Under the pieces are notes generated by a model that worked only from the letters and a program-made list of their open reading frames with translations, was not told where the DNA came from and ran no database searches. Below, one piece after another: positions 17,153-26,392 of a stretch of 64,000 nt of DNA. The stretch is taken from assembly GCA_963771435.1 (NCBI GenBank), contig CAVYTF010000022.1:74533-138532 (forward strand). The letters run 5' to 3'. This DNA is from CAVYTF01 sp963771435. Its GTDB lineage: Bacteria; Bacteroidota; Bacteroidia; Chitinophagales; Chitinophagaceae. Each line of letters begins with the position of its first letter. Position 1 is the first letter of the stretch. Position numbers and translations under genes: made by a program.

Positions 17153-17842
17153 ATGAAAATGACATTCATATTTGGACTTTTATTTCTTATTGCAATTGGA
17201 TTTTTGATTTCTTGTAACACCAAACCAAAGGAGAAATCGATCAAAGAAACATTTGAAGAAATACTCAATGACCCAAGAGTAAATTCAAAAGAAGTCGGTG
17301 AACGTGAGGAAATAAAATATTTTCAAGTAATTAAGAACGGCAAGACAGGTTTTCGTGACCTTGATGGCAACATTGTAATTGAACCAAAGTTTGACAATGC
17401 AGAAATGTTTTCAGAAGGTTATTCATCTGTTCAAGTAGGTAAAAAATATGGACTGATTGACGAGACAGGAAAATTTGTTTTACCATTACAATCATATGAA
17501 TTTTTAGGTAGTGTTCATAACGGACTTGCAAGTTTTAGAACTAATGACATAGTAGGGTTTATAAATATTAAAGGACAAGAAATAATCAAACCACAATTTG
17601 ATTGGGTTGGCGACTTTTCAGAAGGACTTTGCGTAGTTCGTAACGACAACGGCAAAATTGGTTCAGGTAAATATGGTTACATAGATACGACAGGAAAAGT
17701 TGTTATTGATATTAAATTTCAATACGCAAACAACTTTGAAAATGGACAAGCAAAATTTGAACTGAATAATCTTTGGGGTGCTATTGATAAAACAGGAAGA
17801 GTTGTAATTGAACCGACACATCAATACACAAGTGGTTGGTAA
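17153..17842 (+). CDS. WG-repeat lipoprotein
   Basis: A 229-residue lipoprotein. The signal MKMTFIFGLLFLIAIGFLIS is followed by the lipobox cysteine (LISC). WG-type repeats (PF14903) with the unit G-(K/L)-(T/Y)-G-(F/L)-I-D-x-x-G-x-x-V-I-x-P-x-(F/Y) recur about five times, for example YGLIDETGKFVLPL and YGYIDTTGKVVIDI. WG-repeat proteins are often surface or stress proteins of unknown role. The gene is more AT-rich than the repair genes nearby and lies in a small accessory island. Confidence 0.85.
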   Translation: MKMTFIFGLLFLIAIGFLISCNTKPKEKSIKETFEEILNDPRVNSKEVGEREEIKYFQVIKNGKTGFRDLDGNIVIEPKFDNAEMFSEGYSSVQVGKKYGLIDETGKFVLPLQSYEFLGSVHNGLASFRTNDIVGFINIKGQEIIKPQFDWVGDFSEGLCVVRNDNGKIGSGKYGYIDTTGKVVIDIKFQYANNFENGQAKFELNNLWGAIDKTGRVVIEPTHQYTSGW

Positions 17843-18110
17843 AACATTAGCAGCTTTCGGTAGACACAAAACGCCAGCAGGCAACATGGGGTTTGGCAAT
17901 AGCAGGACGGTACGTTGTGAAATTCGGCTGTAGTCCGCTATTAGCTTCAGTTTCAGCAGACAAATAACTATCAACTTTTGTAATTAACTTCAACAATATA
18001 TTTTCAATCAGCAGTGGTTACGGGCAGACGGAATACTAATACCCAACCTGCATAAAGCCCTGCCGTTGTGTGTAATTTTAGGATTACCCTAAACTTTGAT
18101 ACTTACTAAA

Positions 18111-18950
18111 ATGATAATAAATTCTAGCTCAGGAAAAATCGAAATTATCCCTATCCAGACAGGAACGGTTGCAGTAAAACAAAAATTTAGAGATGGCAGG
18201 TTTAAAAGCTTTTTGAGCAAACCTGATTTTTTGTTCGACAAATTTTTTACAGAACAAATGCCTATTTGGGTTTGGGTCATAAAACATCCTGAAGGAATTT
18301 TTATTATTGATACCGGCGAAAATTCTAAAGTAAACGAAAGCAATTATTTTGACAAAGCCGACTTTCTTACTAAATGGATTAATAAAACACAATTCAAATT
18401 TGAAGTACAGCCAAAACAAGAAATTGGAAACCAATTAAAAGAGTTGGGAATCACAAACTACAGAATAAAAAAAGTAGTCTTAACGCATCTTCATATCGAC
18501 CATTTTGACGGATTACACGACTTTGAAGGCGTTGATATCATCATAAATAAATTTGAGTGGGAAAAGCCGAATTTTTCAATCCCCGCACTATTTCCAAAAT
18601 GGTTTAAGCCAACACTTGTAACAACTGACAAGGCTATTATAGAGGCTTTCAATTCATTTCCATTAACGGAGAACAACGATTTATTTCTTATCCATACGCC
18701 AGGCCATACTTTGGGGCATTGTTCTATTTTGCTAAAGGGCACAGACATTTCCGTAATCTTTGCAGGTGATGTTGTTTACAATCAGGAGCAAATGAAAAAC
18801 AACGCTTTTGCCGGTGTAAGTCAAAATTTCAAAATGGCTGAGCAGACTTATGGCTTATTAAAAACTTTTATGCTAAAACAACCGACAATCTTTTTACCAA
18901 GCCACGACCAAAACTCTGAGAAAAGATTGATACAGTTAGAAACATACTAA
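18111..18950 (+). CDS. MBL-fold metallohydrolase, AHL-lactonase-like
   Basis: About 279 residues from MIINSSSGKIEIIPI (an in-frame TTG lies at 18096). The metallo-beta-lactamase motif is THLHIDHFDG, with further ligands HTPGHTLGH, the aspartate of FAGDVVYN and PSHD. The layout resembles AiiA-type N-acyl-homoserine lactonases and related lactone hydrolases; the substrate cannot be assigned. It is AT-rich. A 24-codon fragment follows at 18957-19031 (MKVFDALGVKVNFNVELND), possibly the tail of a helix-turn-helix antitoxin. Confidence 0.85.
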   Translation: MIINSSSGKIEIIPIQTGTVAVKQKFRDGRFKSFLSKPDFLFDKFFTEQMPIWVWVIKHPEGIFIIDTGENSKVNESNYFDKADFLTKWINKTQFKFEVQPKQEIGNQLKELGITNYRIKKVVLTHLHIDHFDGLHDFEGVDIIINKFEWEKPNFSIPALFPKWFKPTLVTTDKAIIEAFNSFPLTENNDLFLIHTPGHTLGHCSILLKGTDISVIFAGDVVYNQEQMKNNAFAGVSQNFKMAEQTYGLLKTFMLKQPTIFLPSHDQNSEKRLIQLETY

Positions 18951-19084
18951 ACGATTATGAAAGTGTTTGATGCTTTAGGAGTGAAAGTGAATTTTAACGT
19001 TGAACTTAATGACAAAAAACTTGCTTACTGACAGATAAGACAAGGGGGAGCTAACATTGTATTGCAAATATGGCTCGGGGACGG

Positions 19085-19112
19085 AAAAAACCCGGCTTTA
19101 TGGGTTTTATTG
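19085..19112. terminator. probable intrinsic terminator
   Basis: Stem AAAACCC - ggctttat - GGGTTTT with flanking A and T tracts, downstream of the MBL gene and before topoisomerase IB. Confidence 0.55.
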
Positions 19113-19219
19113 CTTCTTTTAGATAACATTTCTACCCAACAATTTTGCCCCTATGAGGCAATAAACAACTCCGCCAACGGATCGGCATATTATTTTAATA
19201 TCATCCTTAAAAATATTTT

Positions 19220-20302
19220 ATGGATATTGACTTGCCTGCCTTATCCCACAAACAGTTTTTAAAGATCGACCATAATTATGAGAAGGCGGCGACGCTTGTG
19301 CATCTTGTGTATGTGCATGATAATGAAGAGGGTATTGTGCGCATAAAAGAAGGAGACAGCTTTTTGTATGTGTACGGAAATAAGCCTTTTAAAAAAGAAG
19401 ATGAGCTAAAGCGGATAAAAAAACTGGCGATACCGCCGGCGTGGACGAACGTGTGGATATGCCCCCTGGAAAACGGGCACATACAGGCAACTGGTTTGGA
19501 CAAACGACAGAGAAAACAATACCGCTACCATGCTGTATGGAACCTGCTGCGCAATGAAACAAAGTTTCACCACATGATTGAGTTTGGGAAAGCATTGCCA
19601 CAGCTTCGTTTGAAACTTGAGGAAGATCTTGCACGTAAAGAATTAAACGAAGAAAAAGTGATAGCAACGGTGATAAGCCTGATGGAAAGGACGTATATCC
19701 GTATAGGGAATAATGATTATGAAAAACTGTATGGCTCTTACGGGTTAACGACATTAAAAGATAAACATGCTGTGATAAAAGGCGACCAGTTAACATTCTC
19801 GTTCAGGGGAAAAAAGGGGGTGCATCAGAACATTAGTTTGCGGAATAAAAAGCTGGCGAAGGCGGTGAAGGAATGCCGGGATATACCGGGGAAGGAACTG
19901 TTTCAGTATTATGACGCGGAGGGGAAGCACCGGCCTGTTGACTCGGGGATGGTGAATAATTATATAAAGCAGGCTACGAACGGGGAGTTTAGCGCGAAGG
20001 ATTTCAGGACATGGGCGGGGACGCTTCATGCGCTGCAATCGTTCCGTTCGTTGGGTGAGGCCTTGAGCGACGCGGAAACGAAGAAGAATGTTGTTATTGT
20101 GATGGATGAGGTGAGCAAGAAACTTGGGAACACGAGGACGGTGTGCAAGAAATATTATGTGCATCCGGGGCTGGTGAAAATGTATGAAGAGAAAAGGCTG
20201 GCGAAATATTTTAAGGAGCTTGATAAACTGGAAAAGCCGGATAATATATCCGGGTTGACGAGTGAGGAGAATTTGCTGTTGAGGATATTGGAGCGGATGT
20301 AA
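19220..20302 (+). CDS. DNA topoisomerase IB (poxvirus type)
   Basis: A 360-residue type IB topoisomerase. GNKPFKKEDELKRIKKLAIPPAW and ATGLDKRQRKQYRYH come from the N-terminal domain. The catalytic domain carries the Arg/Lys set (RTYIRIGNNDYEKLYGSYGLTTL, FSFRGKKGVHQ, FRTWAGTLHA) and the nucleophile Tyr in TVCKKYYVHPGLV. It relaxes supercoils by a 3'-phosphotyrosine intermediate. Bacterial versions are widespread in Bacteroidota. Length is normal and the frame intact. Confidence 0.93.
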   Translation: MDIDLPALSHKQFLKIDHNYEKAATLVHLVYVHDNEEGIVRIKEGDSFLYVYGNKPFKKEDELKRIKKLAIPPAWTNVWICPLENGHIQATGLDKRQRKQYRYHAVWNLLRNETKFHHMIEFGKALPQLRLKLEEDLARKELNEEKVIATVISLMERTYIRIGNNDYEKLYGSYGLTTLKDKHAVIKGDQLTFSFRGKKGVHQNISLRNKKLAKAVKECRDIPGKELFQYYDAEGKHRPVDSGMVNNYIKQATNGEFSAKDFRTWAGTLHALQSFRSLGEALSDAETKKNVVIVMDEVSKKLGNTRTVCKKYYVHPGLVKMYEEKRLAKYFKELDKLEKPDNISGLTSEENLLLRILERM

Positions 20303-20420
20303 TTCTTTACAAGGAGTTTCTCACTGATCTTACTGATCTACACGGAAGTTTTAGGCTACCAAAAATAATACTGTAAGTTTTGGATTTTTTGTATTTTGTG
20401 GGGAAATAGAACTATCTGCT

Positions 20421-22475
20421 ATGAAAAAAATTGTACTCTTTGTTTTGGTTGCTGCTTGTGTTTGTAAAACAACGGGGAGTTTTGCACAGGTGAATGTGGG
20501 GGATTCGCTGGCATTGGTGAGTTTGTATGATAGTGCGGGCGGGGCAAGCTGGACAAATACATGGGATCTGAATACACCTGTGAGTGGGTGGTATGGCGTT
20601 ACCGTATCAGGAGGGAGGGTAACTACCATTGAGATGGAAAGTAATAACTTAGTTGGCGCCCTTTCAACTTCATTGGGAACTCTTTCTATGCTTACTATTC
20701 TTGATCTGTACACCAATGAGCTAAGTGGCAGTATTCCTGCTTCCCTTGGTAATCTTACCAATTTGACGTACCTGTTACTTGGCGGGAATGAATTAAGCGG
20801 GAGTATTCCGGCAACGTTGGGTAATCTTACAAAGCTTTATGCTTTGGATCTTTCAGTAAACCTTTTGTCTGACAGCATCCCTGCTTCGTTAGGCATCAGC
20901 AGACTTGAGTACCTGTATGTTTACAATAACCAATTATCGGGGAACATCCCTACTTCTTTTGGGCATGGATATTTTTATTTTTATAATAATGACTATAATT
21001 TTTCAGGAATTGAGCCGATAGCTGCTTACAGGGCGCCGTATCGTGATACAGGACTTGAATTTACTCCGCAGGCGGCAATTTCACTTCACTATGCGAGTGG
21101 AACATTTTCTGTAACAGCAGGAGGCACTTTAGCTAATGATACTTTTCATTGGTATAACGGCAGTCAATTAATAGCTGTCAATGTTGGTGATTCTACATTT
21201 TCTTCAAATGTTTCAGGCAGATATTCTGTAGCTGTCACTAATTCAGTAATAACTGCTGCTACCAAGACCTATAATAATCTCACTTTGTATAGTGATACAA
21301 TTATTATTGGGGGAGATTCTTTGATCATGCCGGCGCATCCACGTGTTGAATACGCTGACCGCCAGTACATAGACACGAGCGGGTGGACGTATTATTATTG
21401 GGACAATAACACGCCGAATGATTATACGGATGATACGCTGCTGCTATCTTTAAATACGCATGGGCAAAACATAGGCACTATTGGCGATGGTATGTTTGCT
21501 GTAAAGCTGGTGGCTACGGCAGGCGCGGGCAGTAATTCAGGTATTGAGTTAACCAACCCGTTGATCACAAACCCTTCGGGCTATTGGGTGATGAACAGGT
21601 ATTGGCTAGTAACTGCTACAAAAGAGCCAATGGCTAATGTAGGCGTGAGGTTTTATTATAACGCTCAAGATCTTGCAGATGTAAACGGCTCTTATCCAAC
21701 TCATAACCTTACCAATCAACAGCTTATTTTTTATAAAGAAATAGGAGGCAACCCTGACCCAACTACTGATCTTGCAGGGGCAACAGCAATTATAAGCATA
21801 TTGCCATCTACTTATGCAAGTGATACTACATGGACTTATCACCAATTGACAGATACTACAAGCTATGCAGAGTTCAGCGTAGCAAGTTTCTCAGGCGGGG
21901 GTGGCGGTGGGACAGGGAATGATCAGACGTTGCCGATAAAACTGCTAAACTTTACAGCTATTAAAGAGGGTAGTAAGAACCTGCTGCAATGGACAACAGA
22001 GCAGGAAGTGAATAGTAGTTATTTTGAAGTGGAGAGGAGTGGTGACGGAGTTAATTATAAAGCTATTGGGCAAGTGAATGGGACTGTGAACAGTAGTGTT
22101 GCAAAGAATTATTCGTTGGTTGATGCCAAGCCTGTAAATGGTATGAATTATTACAGGTTGAAGATGATGGATAAGGATGGGGAGTTTAGTTATAGTTTGG
22201 TAAGGACTATTAATGAAGCGGTGAGTTTTGTGGCGAGTATTTATCCTAACCCGGTGCAGAATAATTTGAACCTGAGCTTTAGTAGTGATAAGGCGATGGA
22301 GGTGCAGGTTGAGGTGGTTGATAATGAAGGGAAGGTGGTTGCGACGCAAGAAATGGGGGTGGCTGCAGGGGTATCGATACAGGGTATGAATGTAGGTGGG
22401 TTGAGTAGCGGGGTTTATTATGTGAGGGTGGTTGGAAGTGAGGGAGAGACGGAGGAGAGGTTTGTGAAGGAGTGA
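20421..22475 (+). CDS. secreted leucine-rich-repeat protein with T9SS sorting domain
   Basis: A 684-residue protein. The Sec signal MKKIVLFVLVAACVCKTTGSFA is followed by plant-like LRRs (about 65-165), for example LTILDLYTNELSGSIPASLGN and LTNLTYLLLGGNELSGSIPATLGN. A middle region of unassigned beta structure and a glycine linker (SGGGGGGTGN) lead to the type IX sorting domain: LLQWTTEQEVNSSYFEVERS, then YPNPVQNNLNLSF and YYVRVVGSEGETEERFVKE. It should be exported across the outer membrane and attached or released. A scrap of its C-terminus is duplicated 55 bp downstream. Confidence 0.92.
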   Translation: MKKIVLFVLVAACVCKTTGSFAQVNVGDSLALVSLYDSAGGASWTNTWDLNTPVSGWYGVTVSGGRVTTIEMESNNLVGALSTSLGTLSMLTILDLYTNELSGSIPASLGNLTNLTYLLLGGNELSGSIPATLGNLTKLYALDLSVNLLSDSIPASLGISRLEYLYVYNNQLSGNIPTSFGHGYFYFYNNDYNFSGIEPIAAYRAPYRDTGLEFTPQAAISLHYASGTFSVTAGGTLANDTFHWYNGSQLIAVNVGDSTFSSNVSGRYSVAVTNSVITAATKTYNNLTLYSDTIIIGGDSLIMPAHPRVEYADRQYIDTSGWTYYYWDNNTPNDYTDDTLLLSLNTHGQNIGTIGDGMFAVKLVATAGAGSNSGIELTNPLITNPSGYWVMNRYWLVTATKEPMANVGVRFYYNAQDLADVNGSYPTHNLTNQQLIFYKEIGGNPDPTTDLAGATAIISILPSTYASDTTWTYHQLTDTTSYAEFSVASFSGGGGGGTGNDQTLPIKLLNFTAIKEGSKNLLQWTTEQEVNSSYFEVERSGDGVNYKAIGQVNGTVNSSVAKNYSLVDAKPVNGMNYYRLKMMDKDGEFSYSLVRTINEAVSFVASIYPNPVQNNLNLSFSSDKAMEVQVEVVDNEGKVVATQEMGVAAGVSIQGMNVGGLSSGVYYVRVVGSEGETEERFVKE

Positions 22476-22530
22476 TCTATAAGCCACAAGTACGCTTTAC
22501 ACTTGGCTATGCTGCATACTTGCGGCAGTG

Positions 22531-22671
22531 AGGGTTGCGACGCAGCAGATAGAGGTTGCTGCAGGGGCATCGACGCAGGGTATTAATGTTGGGGGATTGA
22601 GTAATGGGGTTTATAATGTGTGGTTGGTTGGTGAGGAAGGGGAAACGGAGGGGAGGTTTGTGAAGGAGTAG
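22531..22671 (+). pseudogene. duplicated fragment of the T9SS C-terminal sorting domain
   Basis: An open frame of 46 codons ending in TAG repeats the end of the preceding protein: VATQQIEVAAGASTQGINVG and GVYNVWLVGEEGETEGRFVK match VATQEMGVAAGVSIQGMNVG and GVYYVRVVGSEGETEERFVK. It has no start codon, signal peptide or body domain. The 55 bp before it are unrelated to the parent gene. It is a leftover of a tandem duplication or recombination within sorting domains. Confidence 0.85.
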
Positions 22672-22787
22672 GAGTTTTGAACCACTAAGGCTCCAAGGAA
22701 CAAAGACATACGAAGGGCTGTTCGTGGTTGGTGGTTGTGTTTTTTACCGCAAAGGGCACAAAGGGCACGCAAAGAGCGCAAAGAAAA

Positions 22788-23030
22788 ATGAAAACGAAGA
22801 TACTTGCATTTGGCATAGCGAAAGAGATGGTTAAGGATAGCGCCATTGTTGTTGAATGGGCGCAGGTAAGTACGGTGGGCAACCTTAAGATAATATTGGA
22901 GGAAAAATATCCTGGGCTAAAGGGGTTGGGGAGCTATATGATAGCCGTGAATAATGAATATGCTGAGGATGGACTGCTGATCGAAGAGGGGGATGAAGTG
23001 GCTGTTATTCCGCCTGTGAGTGGAGGATAG
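22788..23030 (+). CDS. moaD: molybdopterin synthase sulfur carrier subunit MoaD
   Basis: An 80-residue beta-grasp protein starting MKTKILAFGIAKEMVKDS (ATG 22788; an upstream ATG at 22728 lies in repeat-like leader). It ends EGDEVAVIPPVSGG with the essential C-terminal Gly-Gly that is adenylated and thiocarboxylated. It delivers sulfur to make molybdopterin with MoaE. Its last 26 bases overlap the end of the convergent mobA-moeB-rhodanese gene, whose E1 domain should activate it. Confidence 0.93.
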   Translation: MKTKILAFGIAKEMVKDSAIVVEWAQVSTVGNLKIILEEKYPGLKGLGSYMIAVNNEYAEDGLLIEEGDEVAVIPPVSGG

Positions 23031-24696
23031 GGGCGGCAAATTGTTTTTCCCTCCATGCTTTGAGGCCGCCATCAAGAGAGAGGAGTTCGCAACTTTCAAA
23101 CTGTTTATTTATAAGCCTTATGGCTTCTGCGCTACGCCTTCCGGATTGGCAATAGAAGACGACAGGCTTATTGCTATCAATTAGAGAGAGGTTTGTTTCT
23201 ATTTCTGCAAAGGGTATGTGTTTGCCGCCGATGTGGTAGTGGTTTCTTTCTTCGATATTCCTGACGTCAATTAATTCAAACAAACCATCCACCATACCGT
23301 TTCTTAGCTCATTCACTGAGATGAGTTTTATAGGTTCTGTTGACGGCAATGCGGTAATGGTTGTTTTGGTTGTGATGCCTGTTTTGATGATGCGGCTTTG
23401 GAGGGTGAGGGCATCGAGTATCAAAAGCTTTCCTGTAAGGAGTTCACCTGTGCCGGTGATGTATTTAATTACTTCGTTTGCCTGCATGCAGCCGATGATG
23501 CCGGCAATGGTTGGCAGGACGCCGCCTTCGGCACAGGAAGGGATTTGGGGGGCGTTGACATCGGGGAATATATCCCTGTAGTTGGGAGAGCGGGTTCCAT
23601 CTTTGTTCAAGGTATTTAATACGGACAACTGGCCTTCGTACTGGTAAATGGCTGCATAGACAAGAGGTTTGCCTGCTAGTGAGCAGGCATCGTTGAGTAA
23701 ATATTTTGTTTCGAAGTTGTCTGTACAATCCACTATGATATCATAGTCCTTAATAATGCCCATTATATTGGGTGAAGTTATCTTATCAGTTATAGGTAGC
23801 AGTGTTATTTGAGGGTTTTGCTGTTGCAGTTTATTGCAGGCCACCTCGGCTTTTAATAAGCCAACCTCTGAGGGAGTATATAAAAGCTGGCGGTGAAGAT
23901 TGCTAGTTGAGATAGTGTCGAAGTCTGCAATGGCGATCGTTCCTACGCCGGTAGCAGCCAAATATTGAGCAGCAGGGCAACCGAGGCCGCCCGCGCCCAC
24001 AAGGAGGACTTTAGCGTTTTGCAGTTTGAGCTGTCTTTCTGTTCCGAAGCCAGGCAGGTTTAGCTGGCAACTGTAGCGTGCTGTTTGTTGCCCTTCTTTT
24101 CGTTGATGGATGAGCTGCTCTGCTTTTGCAAAGTCTTCCGGCGTATTTACATTCATCAATGCATCGGCATCAGGTGGCTGGAGGATGTGAGCATTGTTGC
24201 TTTTTATAAGGACTTTGCGCGGGCAGGTGTAGCCGTTGGCTAAGAAGGAAAGGATGACCTCAAAGCTCTGCGGTTCCCAGATTGTAATTAATGGTTCGGG
24301 GAGACCGTCAAAAGGGCTTTGAAAGGTTGTTGCCATTTTTTCAGCGCTCCTGTTTTGAATAAGGTATTCTAAAGTGGCGTTATCAAGCAAGGGTAGGTCG
24401 CAGGCGACGACAAACCAAGCGGCTTCGGGCTGAGACTTAAAGGCAGAAAGGATGGCGCCGTATGCGCCGATGCCGGTGTATGAGTCAATGAGTGTTTTAT
24501 AATCGGTGTTGGTGGCGATTTCCTGTTCGTTTCGGCGGGAGATGAAGACCTCATTGCAGAAAGGCTTTAGCAGGTCTGCCATGTAGTACTGCTGTTCTTT
24601 TCCATGCCAGGGGATGGCGCTTTTATCGCGGCCCATGCGAAGGCTTTTGCCGCCTGCTAATACGAGGCCATTTAATATGGGTTGCTTATTTATCAT
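23005..24696 (-). CDS. MobA - MoeB/ThiF E1 - rhodanese triple fusion
   Basis: A 563-residue protein. Residues 1-190 are a MobA-like guanylyltransferase: NGLVLAGGKSLRMGRDKSAI with the LAGG.S.RMG.DK signature. Residues about 205-440 are a MoeB/ThiF E1 adenylyltransferase: VLLVGAGGLGCPAAQYLA, the Arg finger in NLHRQLLY, and IPSCAEGGVLPTIAGIIG. Residues about 460-550 are a rhodanese with active-site loop VFYCQSGRRSAEA. One chain could thus activate MoaD, supply its sulfur and attach GMP to the finished cofactor. The moaC start overlaps its own end by four bases upstream. Paired zinc cysteines of classical MoeB are not evident. Confidence 0.92.
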   Translation of the reverse strand: MINKQPILNGLVLAGGKSLRMGRDKSAIPWHGKEQQYYMADLLKPFCNEVFISRRNEQEIATNTDYKTLIDSYTGIGAYGAILSAFKSQPEAAWFVVACDLPLLDNATLEYLIQNRSAEKMATTFQSPFDGLPEPLITIWEPQSFEVILSFLANGYTCPRKVLIKSNNAHILQPPDADALMNVNTPEDFAKAEQLIHQRKEGQQTARYSCQLNLPGFGTERQLKLQNAKVLLVGAGGLGCPAAQYLAATGVGTIAIADFDTISTSNLHRQLLYTPSEVGLLKAEVACNKLQQQNPQITLLPITDKITSPNIMGIIKDYDIIVDCTDNFETKYLLNDACSLAGKPLVYAAIYQYEGQLSVLNTLNKDGTRSPNYRDIFPDVNAPQIPSCAEGGVLPTIAGIIGCMQANEVIKYITGTGELLTGKLLILDALTLQSRIIKTGITTKTTITALPSTEPIKLISVNELRNGMVDGLFELIDVRNIEERNHYHIGGKHIPFAEIETNLSLIDSNKPVVFYCQSGRRSAEAIRLINKQFESCELLSLDGGLKAWREKQFAAPILHSQAE

Positions 24697-25169
24697 TTAC
24701 GTTCAAAGTCTCTTTTGCCGCCTGTCTTTTTTAGAAGCTTTGTTTCTTTAATGACGATGTCATGGCTTAAAGCCTTGCACATATCGTACACCGTTAATGC
24801 TGCGATGGTAGCACCAACCAAGGCTTCCATTTCTACGCCTGTTTTTGCTTCGATGCTTGCCGTGCAATCAATTAGTACTTCATAGTCTTTGTTGAGTTGT
24901 ATATCAATATGGCAATTGTCAAGCCCTAAAGGATGGCAGAGGGGGATTAATTCTCCCGTCTTTTTTGCGGCCATGATGCCTGCGATGATAGCGGTTTGGA
25001 AGACTGCGCCTTTTTTTGTTTGAATATCGCCGTTCGTTAATTGAACCAATACTTCCTTTGGCAGTACGACAATTGTTCTTGCAGTTGCCGTTCGTTGCGA
25101 AACTTTCTTTTCACTCACATCAACCATTTCAGGCCTTCCCTTCGTGTCTATGTGCGAAAAATCGTTCAT
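24693..25169 (-). CDS. moaC: cyclic pyranopterin monophosphate synthase MoaC
   Basis: A 158-residue protein of normal length. Family motifs include FSHIDTKGRPEMVDVSEK, IAGIMAAKKTGELIPLCHPL and the C-terminal AALTVYDMCKALSHD with KKTGGK. With MoaA it converts GTP into cyclic pyranopterin monophosphate. It ends four bases inside the start of the mobA fusion and lies 16 bp after moeA on the same strand. Confidence 0.97.
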   Translation of the reverse strand: MNDFSHIDTKGRPEMVDVSEKKVSQRTATARTIVVLPKEVLVQLTNGDIQTKKGAVFQTAIIAGIMAAKKTGELIPLCHPLGLDNCHIDIQLNKDYEVLIDCTASIEAKTGVEMEALVGATIAALTVYDMCKALSHDIVIKETKLLKKTGGKRDFERK

Positions 25170-25185
25170 CTGTTTGTTGATTTAT

Positions 25186-26388
25186 TTACATTATCTGTTT
25201 AAAAGGCCATATCCTGAAAACCTCTTCTTTTTGAAAATCAGTTCTTTCCAAAGGCAGTTCCATGAAGGCGTCTGTTTGGAGCAAGTTAGCGAAATCTCCC
25301 GAGCCGTTCCCTTCGACTGGAATAGCAAGCAACTGACCTTTCTCACTGATGTGCAGCTTTACCTGTAAGAAATATTGCAATGAGGGTTTGAAAGAGAAGG
25401 CTTCAGACAGAATTGCATAGATGTTAGGTATTTCTATATTCAATGATGCTTTGAGCCAAGGCAGGAAATAACGGTGAAAACATAGAAAGGTTGAAACGGG
25501 GTTGCCGGGGAAAGCGAATATAACTGTGCCTTTTGCATGTGTTCCAAACCAAAAAGGTTTGCCCGGCCGTTGCTGTACTTTGTGAAATAGTCTTTTTACC
25601 TGTAGCTTTTCCAATGCAGCCGGCACATAATCAAATTTGCCCATGGAAACACCCCCGCTTAAAATGATGATATCGTATTCGTTAATGTAGTGTTCAAGAT
25701 GTTCTTCTATGATTGCGGGGTTGTCGGGCAGGTGAAGCAGGTCTGCTTTTACAGCGTATTGTTTGAGAATAGCCTGTAGAGTGTAATTGTTTGAGCGCCT
25801 TATTTGAAAGGGGGTGGGGGGTTCAGCTATATCTACCAATTCATCACCGGTAGAAATGATAACAATAATTGGCAATTTTTTTACTGTCATTGTGACTTTG
25901 CCAACGGTTGCAGCAATTGTTATTATGGTTGGTGTGATGAACTGATTGGCTTCCACCAAGACCTCGCCCTGCTTTTTGTCTTTTCCTTTATAATGAATGT
26001 TCTGGTTGATGGATACTGTGGTTGTTTTAATGGTTGCAATGCCGTTCTGTATCTCAATGTCTTCATAGGGAATAATTGTATCGGTGGTTGAAGGCAATAC
26101 GGCGCCGGTCATTATTTCGATACAATATTCATCGTTGATGATGTCAATGGGGGGCTGTCCGGCCGACTGAGTTGCTTGTATTTGAAAGGAGCGGATACCG
26201 TTTTCAAAAGCTTTGTGTTTTATTGCAATGCCATCCATGGTGGTGCGGTTGAAAGGAGGCATATCGCGGTCTGCATAAATGCCTTCTGCTAAAACCCTAC
26301 CCAAAGAGTTATCAAGCGCAAGGGTTTCCGTTCCAAAATCACGGCATTGCTGCAGGATAATCTTTTCAGCTTCTTCAACAAGGATCAT
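25186..26388 (-). CDS. moeA: molybdopterin molybdenumtransferase MoeA
   Basis: A 400-residue MoeA. Visible are the N-terminal RDMPPFNRTTMDGIAIK, the domain with IEIMTGAVLPSTTDTIIPYE, and the MPT-binding region ISTGDELV, IILSGGVSMGKFDYV, and IFAFPGNPVSTFLCFHRYF. It inserts molybdate into adenylated molybdopterin. It lies between moaE and moaC in a continuous minus-strand operon. No MogA/MoaB adenylyltransferase is seen in the window. Confidence 0.96.
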   Translation of the reverse strand: MILVEEAEKIILQQCRDFGTETLALDNSLGRVLAEGIYADRDMPPFNRTTMDGIAIKHKAFENGIRSFQIQATQSAGQPPIDIINDEYCIEIMTGAVLPSTTDTIIPYEDIEIQNGIATIKTTTVSINQNIHYKGKDKKQGEVLVEANQFITPTIITIAATVGKVTMTVKKLPIIVIISTGDELVDIAEPPTPFQIRRSNNYTLQAILKQYAVKADLLHLPDNPAIIEEHLEHYINEYDIIILSGGVSMGKFDYVPAALEKLQVKRLFHKVQQRPGKPFWFGTHAKGTVIFAFPGNPVSTFLCFHRYFLPWLKASLNIEIPNIYAILSEAFSFKPSLQYFLQVKLHISEKGQLLAIPVEGNGSGDFANLLQTDAFMELPLERTDFQKEEVFRIWPFKQIM

Positions 26389-26392
26389 AGGT

